Shown one piece after another: positions 32,679 to 41,562 of a stretch of DNA of 41,689 nt. Each line of letters starts with the position of its first letter. Positions within the stretch are counted from its first letter, which is position 1. The translations under genes and the position numbers were made by a program. Below the pieces are notes generated by a model, which had not been told where the DNA came from, did not search any database, and saw only the letters and a program-made list of their open reading frames with translations. Origin of the DNA: Anaerolineae bacterium (GTDB taxonomy: Bacteria > Chloroflexota > Anaerolineae > Aggregatilineales > Phototrophicaceae); NCBI GenBank assembly GCA_017303775.1, contig JAFLCH010000006.1, positions 1 to 41,689 of the forward strand. Direction: 5' to 3'.

Positions 32679-35232
32679 CCATCTGTTCCTTGAACGGATC
32701 TTGCCCCGGCTTGATGAGCACCTTGCGCGTGCGTTCCCCCGGTTCTGCCTCGCCGATGATGCCCAGTTCCGCCATCAAATCCACGATTCGTGCCGCGCGC
32801 GGGTATCCCAACCCCAATCGTCGCTGAATCAACGATGCTGAAGCCTCACCCTCATTAATCACCAGCGCGATTGCCTGCTCTAGCATCGGATCAGTTTCCG
32901 CCAGCACCTCGCGGCGTGTCATGCCTTTTTCCCATGGCCCGCTGGTATGGGCTTCTAGCTTGCCTTTGGCCTCTTGTTCCGCGCGCCACGTCTTCCAGTG
33001 CTCAACAATCGACCGCACTTCATCATCGCTTACATAGCAGCCCTGAATACGCTTCGGCCCTGCCGCGTCCGATGCCAGATACAACATATCGCCGCGTCCC
33101 AATAGGTTTTCAGCGCCTACGCTGTCCAGAATTACTCGCGAGTCGATACCGGATGCCACCGCGAAGGAGATACGTGATGGAAAGTTCGCCTTAATCAACC
33201 CCGTGATCACATCTACGCTGGGGCGTTGTGTTGCCACCACCAGATGCATACCGGCAGCGCGTGCTTTTTGCGCCAATCGGGTAATCGTTCTTTCGGTTTC
33301 ATCCGGTCGCGCCAGCATCAAGTCACCGATTTCGTCGACCATGATCACGATATACGGCATATACTCATCTTTTTGCCGCCGCCCCAATCGTGCGTTGAAA
33401 GCGTCAATATTCCGTACCGCATATTCTTCCAGCAGCTTATACCGCCGATCCATCTCCCGCGTGCACCACTGGAGGACCTCGATAATCCGCTCCTGATCTG
33501 TTTCCACTGGCCCGACCAGATGCGGAATGCCGTTAAATCGCGCCAATTCCACCATCTTCGGGTCCATCATGACCAGCTTCACATTATCCGGCGTATTGTT
33601 CAGAATCAGCGCACTCGCGAGCGCCGCGATGCAAACCGACTTCCCCGAACCGGTCGTGCCGGCGATCAGTAAGTGCGGCATCGACGCCAGATCAACACCC
33701 ACCGGCGCGCCGGAAACATCCCGCCCCAACGGGATAAACAGCGGAGATTTCGCCTTAGCGATCTGCTCCTGCATCATCTTGCTTTCCAGAACCGAGCGCA
33801 GCGCCACCACACTCGGATTCCGGTTCGGAACTTCAATACCAACATACGTTTCGCCCGGAACTGGCGTCTCCAAACGCAGTCGCTTAGCCGAAAGTGCCAG
33901 CGCCAGATCGTTCGACAGCGCTGCGATCTTGTTGATACGCGTGCGCTGGATGATCGGTTCACCTTCGCTGTTCGTCTCCTTGAAGGGCTGGACAGCGTAC
34001 TGTGTCACCGTTGGCCCGACTTTTACATCGACCACATCGACATCAATTTCAAATTCTAGCAGCGTATTCTCGATCAAAACCACATTGTTGTTAATCTCTT
34101 GCTCGCCCGGTAAGGTTAACCCGACGTCGCGTAGCATCTCCAGCGGTGGCAGGCTGTTATCCCGTCGTCCAACCTTTTTGACTTCCTTCATGTCGGCGAC
34201 AGTGAAATAGCGCTTTGTGCGTCCATCGGGTCGCTCAACCAGCAAATGCCCGTCTTTGGTTTTCTTGCTTCCCTTGACCGTGCCGATAGCGTTGAAGTTC
34301 GCCTTCAAATTGTCCAGCGTCAGTAGGCTCGGCTCGGCCAATCCCAATTCTTTGGAAAGGGACTCTTTCTCGCTCCCATGTCCTCCTGTGCGCAGAGACG
34401 GCGGCACATTTTCCAGATCAGGGCGAATGCGCAAAATAGTCGCCGTATTGCGTTTGGGGGGCGGTTCTTCGCTGGGTAGTTTCGTTGCCAGCGGTGTCAT
34501 ATTGAGTAATGGTCGCGATGCCGGTTTATTCACTCGGCGGGAGAGTGCTTGCTGCGATTCATCTTGTAGCTTGCTGCCCGCCTGCCGCAAATGTTGGCTG
34601 TTCCTTTGTAACCAGTTCTTGATATTCGAGACTCGCATCCCCAGCACCGCACCGATGCTGATGATGAACAAGATCCCGTAAACCAGTATCGCCGTTGACG
34701 ATCCGAAAAGTCCGCTGATCACAACACTTAAAGCCCACCCGATGAACCCGCCGCCTTCGCCTGCCCGCGCCAGCGCTCGCATCTCAGGATCGCCCGCTAG
34801 CAGGTGGAGTAGGGCAAGCAGCGCCAGAAACCCGATCTCCAGCGCCAGAATCCGCTCGGTCGAAAGCCGTACTCGCAGCCCCATTTTCGGCAGTAGGATG
34901 ATGACGCCTAGCCCCAGAATCCCCCCCGCCACCACCACACTGCCATAGCCAAATAATGACCGCAGCGCGTTCGACCACGCGGTCGAAATCGTGGCATCTG
35001 CCGAAACATTCAGAAGCGATAAGAACGAAACGATCCCGAAGACAATCAGTACGATAGCCGCGATCTCATCTCCCCACGGTGGGAGGTTATCAAGCAAAGA
35101 ATCCCAGAATTCGGGCTTTGCGGTATATCTCTCAACAGGTTTTGGCTGATTTGTTGGGGGAACTTGGCCTTTTGAAGTTGTTTTTCGGCTGGTTGGTTTC
35201 TGTTGTGACACTAATTCGCTGACCTCATACAA
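32653..35232 (-). CDS. ftsK: DNA translocase FtsK/SpoIIIE
   Basis: An 859-residue protein, full length. The N-terminus is basic and polar, then about four membrane segments (55-74, 96-114, 127-147 and 163-197) anchor it at the septum. A Pro-rich linker runs to about 300. The alpha/beta motor follows: Walker A GTTGSGKS at 525-532, then KLVMMDPKMVELARFNGIPHL and the Walker B region YIVIMVDEIGDLM. A C-terminal gamma winged helix (about 780-845) contains QRRLGLGYPRAARIVDLMAELG and reads polar DNA motifs. It segregates chromosome ends at division. The start is probably TTG at 35232 (GAAGG upstream), although GTG at residue 8 is possible. Confidence 0.97.
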   Translation of the reverse strand: MYEVSELVSQQKPTSRKTTSKGQVPPTNQPKPVERYTAKPEFWDSLLDNLPPWGDEIAAIVLIVFGIVSFLSLLNVSADATISTAWSNALRSLFGYGSVVVAGGILGLGVIILLPKMGLRVRLSTERILALEIGFLALLALLHLLAGDPEMRALARAGEGGGFIGWALSVVISGLFGSSTAILVYGILFIISIGAVLGMRVSNIKNWLQRNSQHLRQAGSKLQDESQQALSRRVNKPASRPLLNMTPLATKLPSEEPPPKRNTATILRIRPDLENVPPSLRTGGHGSEKESLSKELGLAEPSLLTLDNLKANFNAIGTVKGSKKTKDGHLLVERPDGRTKRYFTVADMKEVKKVGRRDNSLPPLEMLRDVGLTLPGEQEINNNVVLIENTLLEFEIDVDVVDVKVGPTVTQYAVQPFKETNSEGEPIIQRTRINKIAALSNDLALALSAKRLRLETPVPGETYVGIEVPNRNPSVVALRSVLESKMMQEQIAKAKSPLFIPLGRDVSGAPVGVDLASMPHLLIAGTTGSGKSVCIAALASALILNNTPDNVKLVMMDPKMVELARFNGIPHLVGPVETDQERIIEVLQWCTREMDRRYKLLEEYAVRNIDAFNARLGRRQKDEYMPYIVIMVDEIGDLMLARPDETERTITRLAQKARAAGMHLVVATQRPSVDVITGLIKANFPSRISFAVASGIDSRVILDSVGAENLLGRGDMLYLASDAAGPKRIQGCYVSDDEVRSIVEHWKTWRAEQEAKGKLEAHTSGPWEKGMTRREVLAETDPMLEQAIALVINEGEASASLIQRRLGLGYPRAARIVDLMAELGIIGEAEPGERTRKVLIKPGQDPFKEQMEKKARFRS

Positions 35233-35253
35233 CCGCTGACCTTCTACCTCACT

Positions 35254-35259
35254 ATTATA
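35254..35259 (-). promoter_or_regulatory. -10 box for ftsK
   Basis: A perfect TATAAT on the minus strand 22 nt before the TTG start. No convincing -35 is present. Confidence 0.4.
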
Positions 35260-35287
35260 ATCATGATGCTCGTTATTTGCTTATCCT

Positions 35288-35325
35288 AAAAAGACAAAAA
35301 GCCAGCGCAAGACAGGCACTGGCTT
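35288..35325 (-). terminator. Rho-independent terminator of the S1-domain gene
   Basis: On the minus strand AGCCAGTG pairs with CGCTGGCT (one G-T pair), followed by TTTTGTCTTTTT. Confidence 0.85.
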
Positions 35326-35369
35326 CACATCATAACCCATAAATTTTGGGCAGCTTTGGCGTCAATAGC

Positions 35370-36365
35370 TCAGTCGTTCAGCCGCAAACTCAACCCCAAT
35401 CGGCGTGCATGGCTGTCAATGCTCAACACCCGTGCCGTAACCTGTTGCCCCTCGCTGACCACATTCCGTGGATGCAGGAAGTGCCCCTCCGCCAGCTCCG
35501 ACACATGAATCAAGCCTTCCAGTCCCTCTTCAATGCAGGCGAACGCCCCAAAATCCACCACATTCGTAATCACCCCCACCACCGTCTGTCCGATAGCGTA
35601 GCGTTCATTAATCGTAATCCATGGGTCAGGGTACAACCGCTTGAGGCTCAGCGCGATTCGCCCCGCATTCCGTTCAATATCCAGCACATGCACCTTCACT
35701 TCCTGTCCTCGGTGCAAGATGTCGTTTGGGTGTCCCACTCGCCCCCAGCTTAACTCGCTGATATGGATCAACCCTTCCAGCCCGCCCAGATCCACGAACG
35801 CCCCAAAGTCGCACAAGTTCGTGATGATCCCGCTCACACTATCCCCCGGTTGCAGCCGGCGCAGTATACCCGCGCGCTCCCCCACACCAACCTGTGCCGC
35901 TCGCTCCGAAAGTATCAAACGATTCTGTTCAGCGTTTAACTCAATAACGCGTAATTTAAGTGTCTGCCCAATCATGTTATTAAGTGCATTCCGCCGCACA
36001 CTGCTGTTGGCCGTACTGGGGAAATCCGTTAATTGACTCGCCGGCACGAACCCATGCAGCGAGCGCCACTCGACCAGCAAACCACCCCGGTTGTAACCGA
36101 TCACACTCAGTTCCACCACCGCGTCATTATTCATGAGCACGCCGATCTCATGCCAATCTTGTTCAACCATTTTGGGGCTGGAATTGCTAATTAAAGCATG
36201 AGACTCGTGCGCGTCCATCCCGTTCGCACCAATCGTCTCATAGTCTGAATCCGCGTTGTCATCGACTGTTTCGCTGAATTCGCCTTCATTCAGTAATGCC
36301 GACCAGTAACCCTCATCGAGTGGAGGTGGGGGCGTATAATCCCGCCGCTGACTATTTGTAGACAT
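35370..36365 (-). CDS. RNA-binding protein with three S1 domains (ribosomal S1-like)
   Basis: A 331-residue protein. An acidic, disordered N-terminus of about 70 residues precedes three S1 OB-folds. Domain 1 (about 73-155) is divergent and contains GYNRGGLLVEWRSLHGFVPASQL. Domain 2 (about 171-243) has GIITNLCDFGAFVDLGGLEGLIHISELS. Domain 3 (about 257-330) has GVITNVVDFGAFACIEEGLEGLIHVSEL. The length is far below the six-domain E. coli S1 but fits the short S1 of several phyla. It may act as ribosomal S1 or in mRNA handling. GAGGG lies 6 nt before the ATG. It is separated by 147 nt from the 7TM-GAF gene. Confidence 0.9.
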   Translation of the reverse strand: MSTNSQRRDYTPPPPLDEGYWSALLNEGEFSETVDDNADSDYETIGANGMDAHESHALISNSSPKMVEQDWHEIGVLMNNDAVVELSVIGYNRGGLLVEWRSLHGFVPASQLTDFPSTANSSVRRNALNNMIGQTLKLRVIELNAEQNRLILSERAAQVGVGERAGILRRLQPGDSVSGIITNLCDFGAFVDLGGLEGLIHISELSWGRVGHPNDILHRGQEVKVHVLDIERNAGRIALSLKRLYPDPWITINERYAIGQTVVGVITNVVDFGAFACIEEGLEGLIHVSELAEGHFLHPRNVVSEGQQVTARVLSIDSHARRLGLSLRLND

Positions 36366-36512
36366 CCTCTTCCCTCATCAAACACAAACAACACGATTGC
36401 TAAATTCACAATGTGTTTACAACAGAACAATGAAGTTATGACCTACTTCCCATCGTTCATTATATGTCGTCAGAGAGGGTCTTGCAAAAAGAATCGTAGG
36501 GGTTGGTACTGC

Positions 36513-38447
36513 CTAATCTTGCCGGCGTTCGCTCATCTCAAGGTCGATGATCGTATTCGCCACGGCTTCAATCGCCACTTTCTGTTTCCGGTAAAAATCC
36601 GGTTCGCTCAACGCCAGCCGGTTCGCCACATCGCGAACCTTATCCCGTTCAATGAAACGCATTTCGAGGATGTTATAAACCATCCACTCCGGGCTGAGCA
36701 GCTTTCGCTCACCTTCCGGTCGTTGCAAGTCAATCGCCTTTTGCAAAACGCTCCGCAGCGCCCGTGCGGGGTTCTCCGCGTTTTCCGCTAAGGCTCCGCG
36801 TACAATGTGGAACTCCAGCAGCCGGCTGCTCGTTAAACCGGGGCCACCCCAGTAATGGCGCAGCGCCGCGCGTACCTGCTCAATAATCTGTTCGCGCTCA
36901 CTGATCAGTTCCGGTGTCGCCGTCGCTTGCCCGTTTCGCCCCGGACGGTATTCAACTTCTGCCGCTCGGCTTCGCGTGATGTTGATCTGTGGCAGCAATC
37001 CCTCCAGCGCGGCATAAATCTCCGACTGCACATTCATGTCTTCCAACGTCTCAGCCGCTCGCTTAACTTGCGTATGAAACGTTTTTTGCTCATCTGTAGT
37101 CAGGTCAATATGGCCGGATCGCGCCTGTATGCCGAGGAACCCGATAATCGCCTGATCCCCATATTCGTTTGGCGTTCTGCCTCCGAAGAGCGGGGTTATC
37201 CAATAGGTCTGCCATGCCGAAAGCTCGCTCTTCTCTGGGCTTCCGTGTGTTGCCAGCACGCTGATGATGGCGCTTTTCTCATCTTGCAGCCAATTTGCGT
37301 TCGGGCGTGTCGGCCCCACCGAAGCCACCAACTCCGGCGCGTCATCAACCAGCGAAACCACAAACGCCGTGCTCACCTGCAAATAATCGCAGGTGGATGA
37401 AAGCACCGCGTCCAATAATTGCCGTAAATCAGAACGGGTCAGCAGTCGTTCGCTCAAATCCTGTAATTTTTCGAGCTGGTCATCATCTTCATTGTTGTAG
37501 ATGAACTTCTGTTGCAGCCATGGGATAGCGATAGCGATCAACCACTGCCAGAACAGGATCACCACCACCACCGCGAAGGGAATGATGCTCGTTGCGGTCA
37601 AACCCAATATACGGGTCGCTGGCGTGAACAGATTAATCACCGCCACCGCCAGCAGTGCCGTCGCCGGCCCGCGCAGCATGAAGCGCATCAAATCAGCTTT
37701 AACCACCCGGTCGGGCTTTTGCGTCCCGAAGAACGACAGCGGATACGACAAGAACAGCAGCATCAAAATCAACGCCGTATTCGCGATGTTCACGAGGAAC
37801 AACATACCTACCGAAGCCGTCTCGCTTAACCCCAACAGCACCGAATAAGGGAAGATGCCCAGCGCCGGCGTCAGCATCGCGAACTGCAAATAACCCATCC
37901 GCCGTCTTGTGTCGCGCGTCAGGCAGCGTTGCTTAGCCCGCTGCACGTTGATGAACGACACCCCGATTGCCGCCGCGAAATACACCACATAGACGCTGAA
38001 CAACGTCCCGCTGAGGATATTGACCAGTGTTGTATTCCGGATGATCGGGATAATCAGGATGTTGCTGAAGGCCGCCGCGATGATGAACAGCGCGCCGATG
38101 AAGTACAGCAGCCGCGCCACCCGTCTGCGTCTCCCGCGTGAGGGCAGCCCCGTAGTTGCCAGCAGCGCGTCCGAAAGGTGAAATGTCGCCGCCGGAACGA
38201 ATGCGATTCCGATCCACTGCGCCCGCACGATATTTTCCAGTGTTCCCGAACTGGGGCGCATCGAAATCAAAACATCGCACAACGACACAATCGTCACGCA
38301 GGCCAGCACAATGCCTGATGTGCGCGCAATCCGGTTGCGCAAATTACGGGTGAGGTTGTAAATGAAAAGCGAAGCGGTCAGGACAACGATCGCGGTCGCC
38401 AGTGTCTCATTGATCGAATTAAGCAGGGTTGAGAGAATGTCTTCCAT
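36513..38447 (-). CDS. Seven-helix membrane sensor with GAF domain and HTH-like C-terminus
   Basis: A 644-residue protein. About nine hydrophobic segments fill residues 10-320; the first seven form a histidine-kinase-N-terminal-7TM-like sensor (RAQWIGIAFVPAATFHLSDALL). QLEKLQDLSERLLTRSDLRQLLDAVL is the linker into a GAF-like domain at about 335-460. No His-kinase or GGDEF module follows. Instead the last 115 residues hold NILEMRFIERDKVRDVANRLALSEPDFYRKQKVAIEAVA, which looks like a sigma-region-4-type or winged HTH with a recognition helix. So it may be a membrane-bound one-component regulator, with DNA binding unproved. It follows the GNAT gene by about 10 nt in the rpoD operon. Start ATG 38447 or GTG 38453. 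Confidence 0.75.
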   Translation of the reverse strand: MEDILSTLLNSINETLATAIVVLTASLFIYNLTRNLRNRIARTSGIVLACVTIVSLCDVLISMRPSSGTLENIVRAQWIGIAFVPAATFHLSDALLATTGLPSRGRRRRVARLLYFIGALFIIAAAFSNILIIPIIRNTTLVNILSGTLFSVYVVYFAAAIGVSFINVQRAKQRCLTRDTRRRMGYLQFAMLTPALGIFPYSVLLGLSETASVGMLFLVNIANTALILMLLFLSYPLSFFGTQKPDRVVKADLMRFMLRGPATALLAVAVINLFTPATRILGLTATSIIPFAVVVVILFWQWLIAIAIPWLQQKFIYNNEDDDQLEKLQDLSERLLTRSDLRQLLDAVLSSTCDYLQVSTAFVVSLVDDAPELVASVGPTRPNANWLQDEKSAIISVLATHGSPEKSELSAWQTYWITPLFGGRTPNEYGDQAIIGFLGIQARSGHIDLTTDEQKTFHTQVKRAAETLEDMNVQSEIYAALEGLLPQINITRSRAAEVEYRPGRNGQATATPELISEREQIIEQVRAALRHYWGGPGLTSSRLLEFHIVRGALAENAENPARALRSVLQKAIDLQRPEGERKLLSPEWMVYNILEMRFIERDKVRDVANRLALSEPDFYRKQKVAIEAVANTIIDLEMSERRQD

Positions 38448-38463
38448 GATCACACATCATCAG

Positions 38464-39018
38464 TTACCGCACTGATTGGCTGAAAAACACCGCGATATCA
38501 TGGTTATCAAAATAATGATCATTGAACCCGCAGAACTTAAAACCAAGCTTCTGGCAAAAGTGAATCGCGGGATAATTTTGTGTCGAAACCTCGATCATAA
38601 ATCGGCTTAATTGATGTTCCGCCGCCCACTGTCGCGCCACCCCGATCAATCGTGTGCCGATTCGCTGTCCACGGAACGGCTGCGAAACCACGACATCCTG
38701 TATCAGGGCGATAGAGTGCACCGGATCGTTCCGCATCGTCAAATAACCGAGCATCGAATGATCATTCCGCGCCGCCGCCACCAGAAAACATTGGTCACTG
38801 GCCGCCGCTGCCAACCGTAAACGATGTGCCCGCGGAGGATAAACAGTCTCCAGCAGCCGTGGAAGACGTTGTGTATTGAACGTCACTTGCCAGTGCCCCG
38901 GACGCTCGTCCATCGTCATCTGCCATACATAGTCGGTCGAGTACTGATGATCGAGTTCCAGACAGGCAGCAATATCGTCCTCTAAACCATCACGAATGAG
39001 GAATCCGTTTGTAGACAT
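38464..39018 (-). CDS. GNAT-family N-acetyltransferase
   Basis: A 184-residue GCN5-related acetyltransferase. The acetyl-CoA motif A is VVSQPFRGQRIGTRLIGVARQWA near 110-132. The following EVSTQNYPAIHFCQKLGFKFCGF is the usual substrate-side motif. It opens IRDGLEDDIAACLELD. RimI-like protein N-acetylation or small-molecule acetylation are both possible. An AAGAG ribosome site precedes the ATG. The gene lies 11 nt after the LiaF-like gene and about 10 nt before the 7TM-GAF gene, so it belongs to the rpoD run. Confidence 0.92.
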   Translation of the reverse strand: MSTNGFLIRDGLEDDIAACLELDHQYSTDYVWQMTMDERPGHWQVTFNTQRLPRLLETVYPPRAHRLRLAAAASDQCFLVAAARNDHSMLGYLTMRNDPVHSIALIQDVVVSQPFRGQRIGTRLIGVARQWAAEHQLSRFMIEVSTQNYPAIHFCQKLGFKFCGFNDHYFDNHDIAVFFSQSVR

Positions 39019-39029
39019 GCCTAGCTCTT

Positions 39030-39815
39030 TTAACTCAGGTAAACATCGCCATAGCTGCCCGTCACCTGAATTTCCACAAGTGGGGCCGAGTCGTCAGGGT
39101 CAATGGATGAATATACGCTTGCTGACTCTTGAACATAACGGCGTTCGTCTGCGTGTACACCCAGTAAGCGGCCTTTTTGGATCACGATCTGTGTGCGGTA
39201 TCCAACCGGCGTAACAATATGGATATTCCCCACCGCCGAACGAACCTGAACCTGTCCGAATGCTTCAATCGGTGCGATCAACCGGATGTCGCCGATGCCG
39301 GTTGCGATGGAACTGTCTTGGACGATCAAATCTGCCAGATTCAGGTTGATCTGCCCCAGATAACTGCTCACCAGCAGTTGCCACGGCAAATCTCTCGCCA
39401 GTCCCACTTCCCAATCAGCGAACGACAACCACGGCGTCGCGCTGCGATCCATCTTCAAGTGCGTATACGTTTCGCTCACTCGCATACTGGGGCGTGCTGA
39501 CATAGCGAACTGCCCTGCGATCAATCGCCCTTCCTGTTGCAACCCTCGAATCTGCACATCGATCTCGCCGGAGCTGATCTCCAACGTTGCCGATTCAACG
39601 CTGCCGCGTGTGATGCCGAAGGTTCGTGTTTCTGCCGCCGGGATGAAGTCACCGCGCACAAGAATAACCACTCCTGCTATAACCAGCAGGAGCGGCCATA
39701 AACTCAATGCGTTGAAATCGCCGAGGAGTAAAAAGTTATGCAGCAGGAAAATGATCCCGATAGCCGTTAGTAAGAGCGGCCATCCCCATGGCCCACGAGA
39801 ACCCTTCGTTAACAA
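39030..39815 (-). CDS. LiaF-like membrane protein with beta-rich C-terminal domain
   Basis: A 261-residue protein. The first 50 residues are two membrane helices with a WPLLLVIAGVVILVRG motif of the LiaF/DUF5668 transmembrane region. The rest is a right-handed beta-type domain with ESATLEISSGEIDVQI, LIVQDSSIATGIGDIRLIAP and QVQVRSAVGNIHIVTPVG. The pattern of GD/GN turns fits LiaF-type and cell-wall-active antibiotic response proteins. The TTG at 39815 is chosen because GAGGAG (39823-39828) lies 7 nt upstream, whereas the ATG 39 nt before would sit inside rpoD. It is directly downstream of rpoD, so it is co-transcribed. Confidence 0.8.
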   Translation of the reverse strand: MLTKGSRGPWGWPLLLTAIGIIFLLHNFLLLGDFNALSLWPLLLVIAGVVILVRGDFIPAAETRTFGITRGSVESATLEISSGEIDVQIRGLQQEGRLIAGQFAMSARPSMRVSETYTHLKMDRSATPWLSFADWEVGLARDLPWQLLVSSYLGQINLNLADLIVQDSSIATGIGDIRLIAPIEAFGQVQVRSAVGNIHIVTPVGYRTQIVIQKGRLLGVHADERRYVQESASVYSSIDPDDSAPLVEIQVTGSYGDVYLS

Positions 39816-39819
39816 AGGT

Positions 39820-41085
39820 CTACTCCTCGTATAGGTAATCCCGCAGAATAACATGCGCCGAAGATTGTCGCAGTCGGTTCAGCGCTTGTGCTTCCAATTG
39901 GCGCACGCGCTCCCGCGTCACCCCGATGGTCTGTCCGACTTCTTCTAATGTATACACCCGTCCGTCTTCCAATCCGTACCGCAGCTTCAAAATCTGCGCT
40001 TCACGAACCGGCAGCCGGTTGAGTGCTTTTTCCAATTGTTCATGCAGCAGATGTGTCGCCACTTCTTCCGTTGGGGCAGGGCTGCTCACATCTTCCACGA
40101 AGTCGCCGAAGGTCGAATCGCCTTCCTCGTCAATCGGCGTCTCAAGGCTCACCGGATGCCGCGCGATCTCAAGCAAAGTCTCGATCTTATCCGGCGTGGT
40201 TTCCATCCCCTCCGCCAGTTCTTCAATCGAAGGCTCGCGCCCCAATTCCTGTATCAGGTTCAACTGCACCCGTCGCATCCGGTTTAATTGGTCGCCCATA
40301 TGCACCGGTACGCGAATTGTGCGCCCTTGGTCAGCCACCGCGCGGCTCACCGCCTGCCGGATCCACCACGTCGCATAAGTGCTGAACTTATGCCCGCGCT
40401 GGTACTCGAACTTATTCGTCGCCCGGATAAGCCCGATGTTCCCTTCTTGGATCAAGTCGAGGAACGGTACGCCGCGTCCGATGTACTTCTTCGCCACGCT
40501 GATCACCAACCGTGCGTTCGCTCGGATCAAATGCTCCTGCGCCGCCTCACCATCGGCCACCAGCTCCCGCAGCGTGTATACATCGTCCATCGGCAGATCA
40601 TCGCCGACTTCTTCCAATTGTTCCCGCGCCAATTCCGCCGACTCCATCCGCTTTGCCAGCGAAACTTCTTCTTCGGCGGTTAGCAGCGGAACACGTCCAG
40701 CTTCCTTAAGGTACAGGCCGACCACGTCATCCGTGTCCAGCGCCTGCTGATACCCCGCGTCCGCTGTTAAATCCCGGCTCGTGCTCAGCATCGACAGATC
40801 GAATTCTTCATCGAGTTCGACTATCTCAAGATCCATCGGGCCGTCCACCAGTTCATCCGGAACTGGAGCGTCTTGCTGGGCGCTCGGAATAACTTCAATT
40901 CCCGCGTCCATCAACGATTCCATAACCTCGTCAAGTAGCCCAATATCTCGTTCTGCTTCTGGGAGCAATGCTAAAATGTCGTCATACGTGATGACGCCCT
41001 GTTCCTGCGATTTGCGAATGAGTTGAGCGCGAATAAGCTCTCGTTTTTCTTGTGCCATTACCATCAACATACGCTGTCTAACCAA
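39820..41085 (-). CDS. rpoD: Principal RNA polymerase sigma factor (SigA/RpoD)
   Basis: A 421-residue group 1 sigma-70 factor. A short 1.1-like N-terminus ([23 protein letters not shown]) precedes region 1.2, [26 protein letters not shown]. Region 2 holds [28 protein letters not shown] and [21 protein letters not shown]. Region 3 starts IRVPVHM. Region 4 ends [26 protein letters not shown]. Promoters in this window fit TTGACA/TATAAT, as expected for its targets. The start is uncertain: TTG 41085 or ATG 41058 (MAQEKRE), neither with a good ribosome site. It heads the operon LiaF-like, GNAT, 7TM-GAF. Confidence 0.97.
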   Translation of the reverse strand: MVRQRMLMVMAQEKRELIRAQLIRKSQEQGVITYDDILALLPEAERDIGLLDEVMESLMDAGIEVIPSAQQDAPVPDELVDGPMDLEIVELDEEFDLSMLSTSRDLTADAGYQQALDTDDVVGLYLKEAGRVPLLTAEEEVSLAKRMESAELAREQLEEVGDDLPMDDVYTLRELVADGEAAQEHLIRANARLVISVAKKYIGRGVPFLDLIQEGNIGLIRATNKFEYQRGHKFSTYATWWIRQAVSRAVADQGRTIRVPVHMGDQLNRMRRVQLNLIQELGREPSIEELAEGMETTPDKIETLLEIARHPVSLETPIDEEGDSTFGDFVEDVSSPAPTEEVATHLLHEQLEKALNRLPVREAQILKLRYGLEDGRVYTLEEVGQTIGVTRERVRQLEAQALNRLRQSSAHVILRDYLYEE

Positions 41086-41232
41086 GCCCTGTTACCCTTG
41101 TAACAGAGATCATGCTCCTCAGTATACCTTGTATTGCAAGTGGTGACGAAAAGTTACCTGATCGATTGTGCGAGGTCGTTAGAAGGTTTCTACCGAACCA
41201 AAAAGTCCACGATCAACTGACGTATCTCATAC

Positions 41233-41259
41233 ATTATCGAGGTTTGTATGGCTTGTCAA
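41233..41259 (-). promoter_or_regulatory. Candidate promoter of the rpoD operon
   Basis: On the minus strand, a perfect TTGACA (41259-41254). GATAAT follows after 15 bp, or TAATGT after 17 bp. It lies about 150 nt upstream of the rpoD start. Confidence 0.55.
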
Positions 41260-41546
41260 GTTAACCCGCACACCATTAATAAACACTCATGTCTGAGTGA
41301 CCGAAAAATATAATAGAGCAGAAATGGTCTCGGCGTCAACAAATTCATAGACGCGCTGTACACTTCAACCTTTACGCCGCCTCACGCCGCCCTTTATTTT
41401 CCGCCCCGCCAACCCCCACGCCTCACGCCAGTCCCCCAACATCCTATGTTTGAAGGCCGTTTCCACTACAAACCATTTTCAAACCATTCCCCAACCGTCT
41501 TAACAATCTGCTTCCCTCAAAAAGTTAGGAAATTCGTCGCCAAATA

Positions 41547-41562
41547 GTGACCATTTGGTCAC
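41547..41562. promoter_or_regulatory. Perfect 16-bp palindrome, operator candidate
   Basis: GTGACCATTTGGTCAC has perfect 7-bp arms, GTGACCA and TGGTCAC, around a TT centre. It is the right size for a dimeric repressor. TATCAT about 22 nt further on (41584-41589) could be a -10 box of a gene beyond the window, though no clear -35 is seen. Confidence 0.5.

Noticed and set aside
41370-41440. Repeat array or CRISPR in the C-rich tract
   Set aside because: GCCTCACGCC occurs only twice, with no regular spacing or spacers; simple composition bias is enough.
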